IMG/VR virus record: IMGVR_UViG_3300045950_000308
Location: 1-29,154 of that record
DNA from: a virus
Strand: one strand, 5' to 3'
DNA length: 29,154 bases
Under the pieces are notes generated by a model. That model was not told the DNA's origin. It saw only the letters and a program-made list of their open reading frames with translations, and ran no database searches. The number at the start of each line of letters is the position of its first letter. Position 1 is the first letter of the stretch. Shown here piece after piece: positions 27,847 through 29,154 of the stretch. The position numbers were made by a program, and so were the translations under genes.

Positions 27847-28194
27847 TCACGGAACGAAAGCAACACCTTTCAGCGAGTCGACGACGTAGCTCTTCTGAGC
27901 CGTTCCACCGCGATATGCGATGCAGGTGACTTCATAAGTGCTCTTAACCTGGAGCGCTCTGATGGCCGTGATCTGCGCGCAGAGCAAGCTGTTCAAGTTC
28001 AGGCCGGTCGCGACCATCTGCTCGATCTCCTGAATGGACAACACGTTCTTGACGTCAGCTACTCCAACGCTTAAGCCCATCGCTTTCATGCCGAAGACCG
28101 TCAGTTCTTTCTTCTGGTCCACTGTCAGATCAGCCGCAACCGCCATCAGCGGAAAAAAGCCGATCAATAACAGCGATGCAGTAAGCAGCTTCAT
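27847..28194 (-). CDS. Secreted small protein linked to the repressor (moron candidate)
   Basis: This 115-residue protein has a clear signal peptide: MKLLTASLLLIGFFPLMAVA, with cleavage predicted after the next Ala (VAA|DL). The mature part (about 94 residues) has three cysteines (two likely disulfide-paired) and reads VADVKNVLSIQEIEQMVATG, then STYEVTCIAYRGGTAQ. It should be periplasmic or secreted. An AAGAGGA Shine-Dalgarno lies seven bases before the ATG, 19 bases after the repressor stop, so it is probably transcribed with the repressor in the lysogen. Base composition is lower in GC than neighbouring genes, a hint of separate origin. I recognise no family. Confidence 0.8.
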   Translation of the reverse strand: MKLLTASLLLIGFFPLMAVAADLTVDQKKELTVFGMKAMGLSVGVADVKNVLSIQEIEQMVATGLNLNSLLCAQITAIRALQVKSTYEVTCIAYRGGTAQKSYVVDSLKGVAFVP

Positions 28195-28213
28195 AGACTC
28201 GTCCTCTTGTTTG

Positions 28214-28573
28214 TCAGGCGGTCTTGTCCCTTTTCATTTTCGCTGACGCCAGCGTAACCAACATCTCCTTTGCGCGGGCGCGGTCCGCTTCCGAAAGCCC
28301 ACGGTAGAGTTCCAGCGCCGCACGCTCATCGGGAGACCTCGCCCCCTCCTTTGAATCCGCACATCGGTTGCCTCCTGACCTGGTGCCTGTAAGGACGTAT
28401 TGAACGTCGACACCGGCACTCGCGACCGCGATCAGATAGGCGCCCCCGGGAACGTGGGTACCTGCCTCGAAGTAAGCCTGTGAGCTACGGCTCACGCCGC
28501 CCACTTCGGCCATGCCTGATTGGGTCAAACGCAAGCGCTTCCGCTCCTCCTTGAGGCGTTGCCCAACGGACAC
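28214..28573 (-). CDS. XRE-family repressor (C-like immunity repressor)
   Basis: This 119-residue protein begins MSVGQRLKEERKRLRLTQSG, with a Cro/C1-type helix-turn-helix at about 4-58 (LTQSGMAEVGGVSRSSQAYF, then YLIAVASAGVDVQYVLTGTR). The C-terminal 55 residues are helical (DERAALELYRGLSEADRARA) and probably mediate dimerisation; there is no LexA-like autocleavage domain, so induction is unlikely to be by RecA-driven self-cleavage. It starts with GTG at 28573 with GAGGA seven bases away. It is divergent from the Ner-like gene across an operator-bearing promoter, the expected position for the lysogeny repressor. Confidence 0.9.
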   Translation of the reverse strand: MSVGQRLKEERKRLRLTQSGMAEVGGVSRSSQAYFEAGTHVPGGAYLIAVASAGVDVQYVLTGTRSGGNRCADSKEGARSPDERAALELYRGLSEADRARAKEMLVTLASAKMKRDKTA

Positions 28574-28586
28574 GTGCAGATCCTCG

Positions 28587-28615
28587 TTGACAATGTCCAG
28601 TTAACTGGACATAAT
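28587..28615 (+). promoter_or_regulatory. Early promoter with operator overlapping its spacer
   Basis: TTGACA (28587-28592, perfect -35) is followed by 17 bases and CATAAT (28610-28615, five of six matches to the -10). Transcription should begin near 28622 and run right into the Ner-like gene. The spacer holds the palindrome at 28594-28611, so a bound repressor would block RNA polymerase directly. No comparably good promoter is seen for the repressor on the minus strand. Confidence 0.85.
28594..28611. promoter_or_regulatory. 18-bp perfect palindromic operator
   Basis: TGTCCAGTTAACTGGACA is its own reverse complement and lies between the -35 and -10 of the early promoter. A related, imperfect site follows at 28618-28634 (ACCAGTTTAGTTAACG), sharing the CCAGTT half and the GTTAAC core. 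Two adjacent sites between divergent regulators fit cooperative control by the repressor and Ner-like protein. Which protein binds which site cannot be told from sequence. Confidence 0.82.
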
Positions 28616-28649
28616 CGAACCAGTTTAGTTAACGAGTATAGCCGCCACT

Positions 28650-28859
28650 TTGCACGCAGCCGACATCCAAGCCGCGCTGAAGAAATCCGGCGTTTCCCAG
28701 GCCGTTCTAGCGCGCCGGCTGGGCGTGACCAAGGGGGCCGTCACGTTCGTCGTACAGGGTCGGAGCAAGTCGAGGCGAATTGCCGAGGCTATTGCGCAGA
28801 TCGTGGGCCATTCCATCGATGAACTCTGGCCCGGCACCTACGACGACGAGGCGGCCTGA
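28650..28859 (+). CDS. Ner-like small DNA-binding regulator
   Basis: This 69-residue protein resembles the Ner/Nlp-type regulators of Mu-like phages: HAADIQAALKKSGVSQAVLA, then RRLGVTKGAVTFVVQGRSKS, then AIAQIVGHSIDELWPGTYDD. The helix-turn-helix is about 14-37, and the IDELWPGTY ending is typical. Ner shuts down the early promoter and represses the repressor gene after infection. The only standard start codon after an in-frame stop (TAG at 28626) is TTG at 28650, about 28 bases from the predicted transcript start. A clear Shine-Dalgarno is lacking, so translation may be weak. Confidence 0.88.
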   Translation: MHAADIQAALKKSGVSQAVLARRLGVTKGAVTFVVQGRSKSRRIAEAIAQIVGHSIDELWPGTYDDEAA

Positions 28860-28890
28860 CCATGAAGGAACCCACAGGAAGAGGAGCGAC

Positions 28891-29154
28891 ATGAACGTCG
28901 AAACGAGAATCAACATTGCGACGAACCTCCGCGCCGAGCGTGAACGATTGGGCTTGAGTAGCGGCGCCTTCGCGCGGTTGACGGGCATATCACGAGAGGG
29001 ACTGCGCAAATACGAAAACGGGCAGAGGCGCGTCAGCGCCGAATGGCTGGCCGACGCAGCGAAGCTCGGCGTTGACGGTCAGTTCATTCTCACCGGGGAG
29101 CGTTCGCTCGAGTTCGAGATAGCGGACCGCCTAGCCGCTCGCGATAGACCGTGA
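28891..29154 (+). CDS. Second XRE-family regulator
   Basis: This 87-residue protein (MNVETRINIATNLRAERERL) has a Cro/C1-type helix-turn-helix at about 10-60: GLSSGAFARLTGISREGLRK, then YENGQRRVSAEWLADAAKLG, then VDGQFILTGERS. It is distinct from the repressor but shares the GVD-QF/VQY-LTG pattern after the fifth helix. It follows the Ner-like gene by 31 bases with a strong GGAAGAGGAG ribosome site and ends at the last base of the window. It is probably co-transcribed with the Ner-like gene. It could be a second early regulator or a phage-encoded antirepressor-type factor. A 10-codon frame (28862-28894) overlaps its start and is not annotated as a gene. Confidence 0.88.
   Translation: MNVETRINIATNLRAERERLGLSSGAFARLTGISREGLRKYENGQRRVSAEWLADAAKLGVDGQFILTGERSLEFEIADRLAARDRP

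Noticed and set aside
27745-28074. A 109-codon plus-strand frame over the lysis promoter gap and secreted-protein gene
   Set aside because: It lies mostly antisense to a gene with a clear signal peptide and has no start signal.
28862-28894. A 10-codon frame overlapping the start of the second XRE gene
   Set aside because: Its ATGA overlap could couple translation, but at ten codons with no conserved feature it cannot be supported as a gene.

Overview
This window is most of the late half of a Mu-like transposable prophage with a siphovirus-type (long, flexible, non-contractile) tail. The DNA is GC-rich, genes overlap by 1-4 bases, and nearly all of them read on the minus strand. The host is probably a GC-rich proteobacterium (beta or gamma); nothing here fixes the species. 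No transposase, bacterial flanking gene, tRNA, IS element or CRISPR array is visible. The transposition genes should lie beyond the right edge and any last tail genes beyond the left edge.

Layout from right to left. (1) 28.2-29.15 kb is the lysis-lysogeny switch. A minus-strand XRE repressor faces a plus-strand Ner-like regulator and a second XRE gene, across a near-consensus sigma70 promoter with an 18-bp perfect palindrome between its -35 and -10. A secreted small protein (27847-28194) sits directly downstream of the repressor and is probably a lysogenic-conversion gene. (2) 25.3-27.8 kb is the lysis and accessory block: endolysin, a one-TM/lipobox-like protein, an alpha/beta-hydrolase, a C4 zinc finger, DUF2730 and a gp26-like protein. 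(3) 19.5-25.3 kb is packaging and head assembly in Mu order: small terminase (DUF3486), large terminase, DUF935 portal, MuF head protein with a fused HExxH domain, a small protein, and a gpG-like protein. (4) 18.99-19.51 kb is a 517-bp non-coding region with a diverged direct repeat, hairpins and a dyad also found upstream of the lysis genes. (5) 15.6-18.99 kb is the capsid: Mu I-like protease with nested scaffold, a two-domain decoration protein, the gpT-like major head protein and a gp35/FluMu_N protein. (6) 12.06-15.57 kb is a block of accessory virion proteins, including a LamG-like protein with five exact 20-residue repeats. (7) 0-12.05 kb is head completion and tail: DUF1320, tail terminator, tube, frameshifted chaperone, tape measure, then the GTA-like tip set DUF2460, DUF2163, NlpC/P60, hub and fibre.

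The most notable points are these. A plus-strand three-TM gene with its own promoter lies inside the tail operon. The tail chaperone gene has a T-TTT-TTC slippery site joining two frames. The MuF protein carries a metallopeptidase-like domain. The G-I intergenic region, which in Mu holds the strong gyrase site, is rich in repeats. A shared dyad precedes both the I-like operon and the lysis operon, where Mu has its PI and Plys late promoters. The late block reads away from the early genes, unlike canonical Mu.
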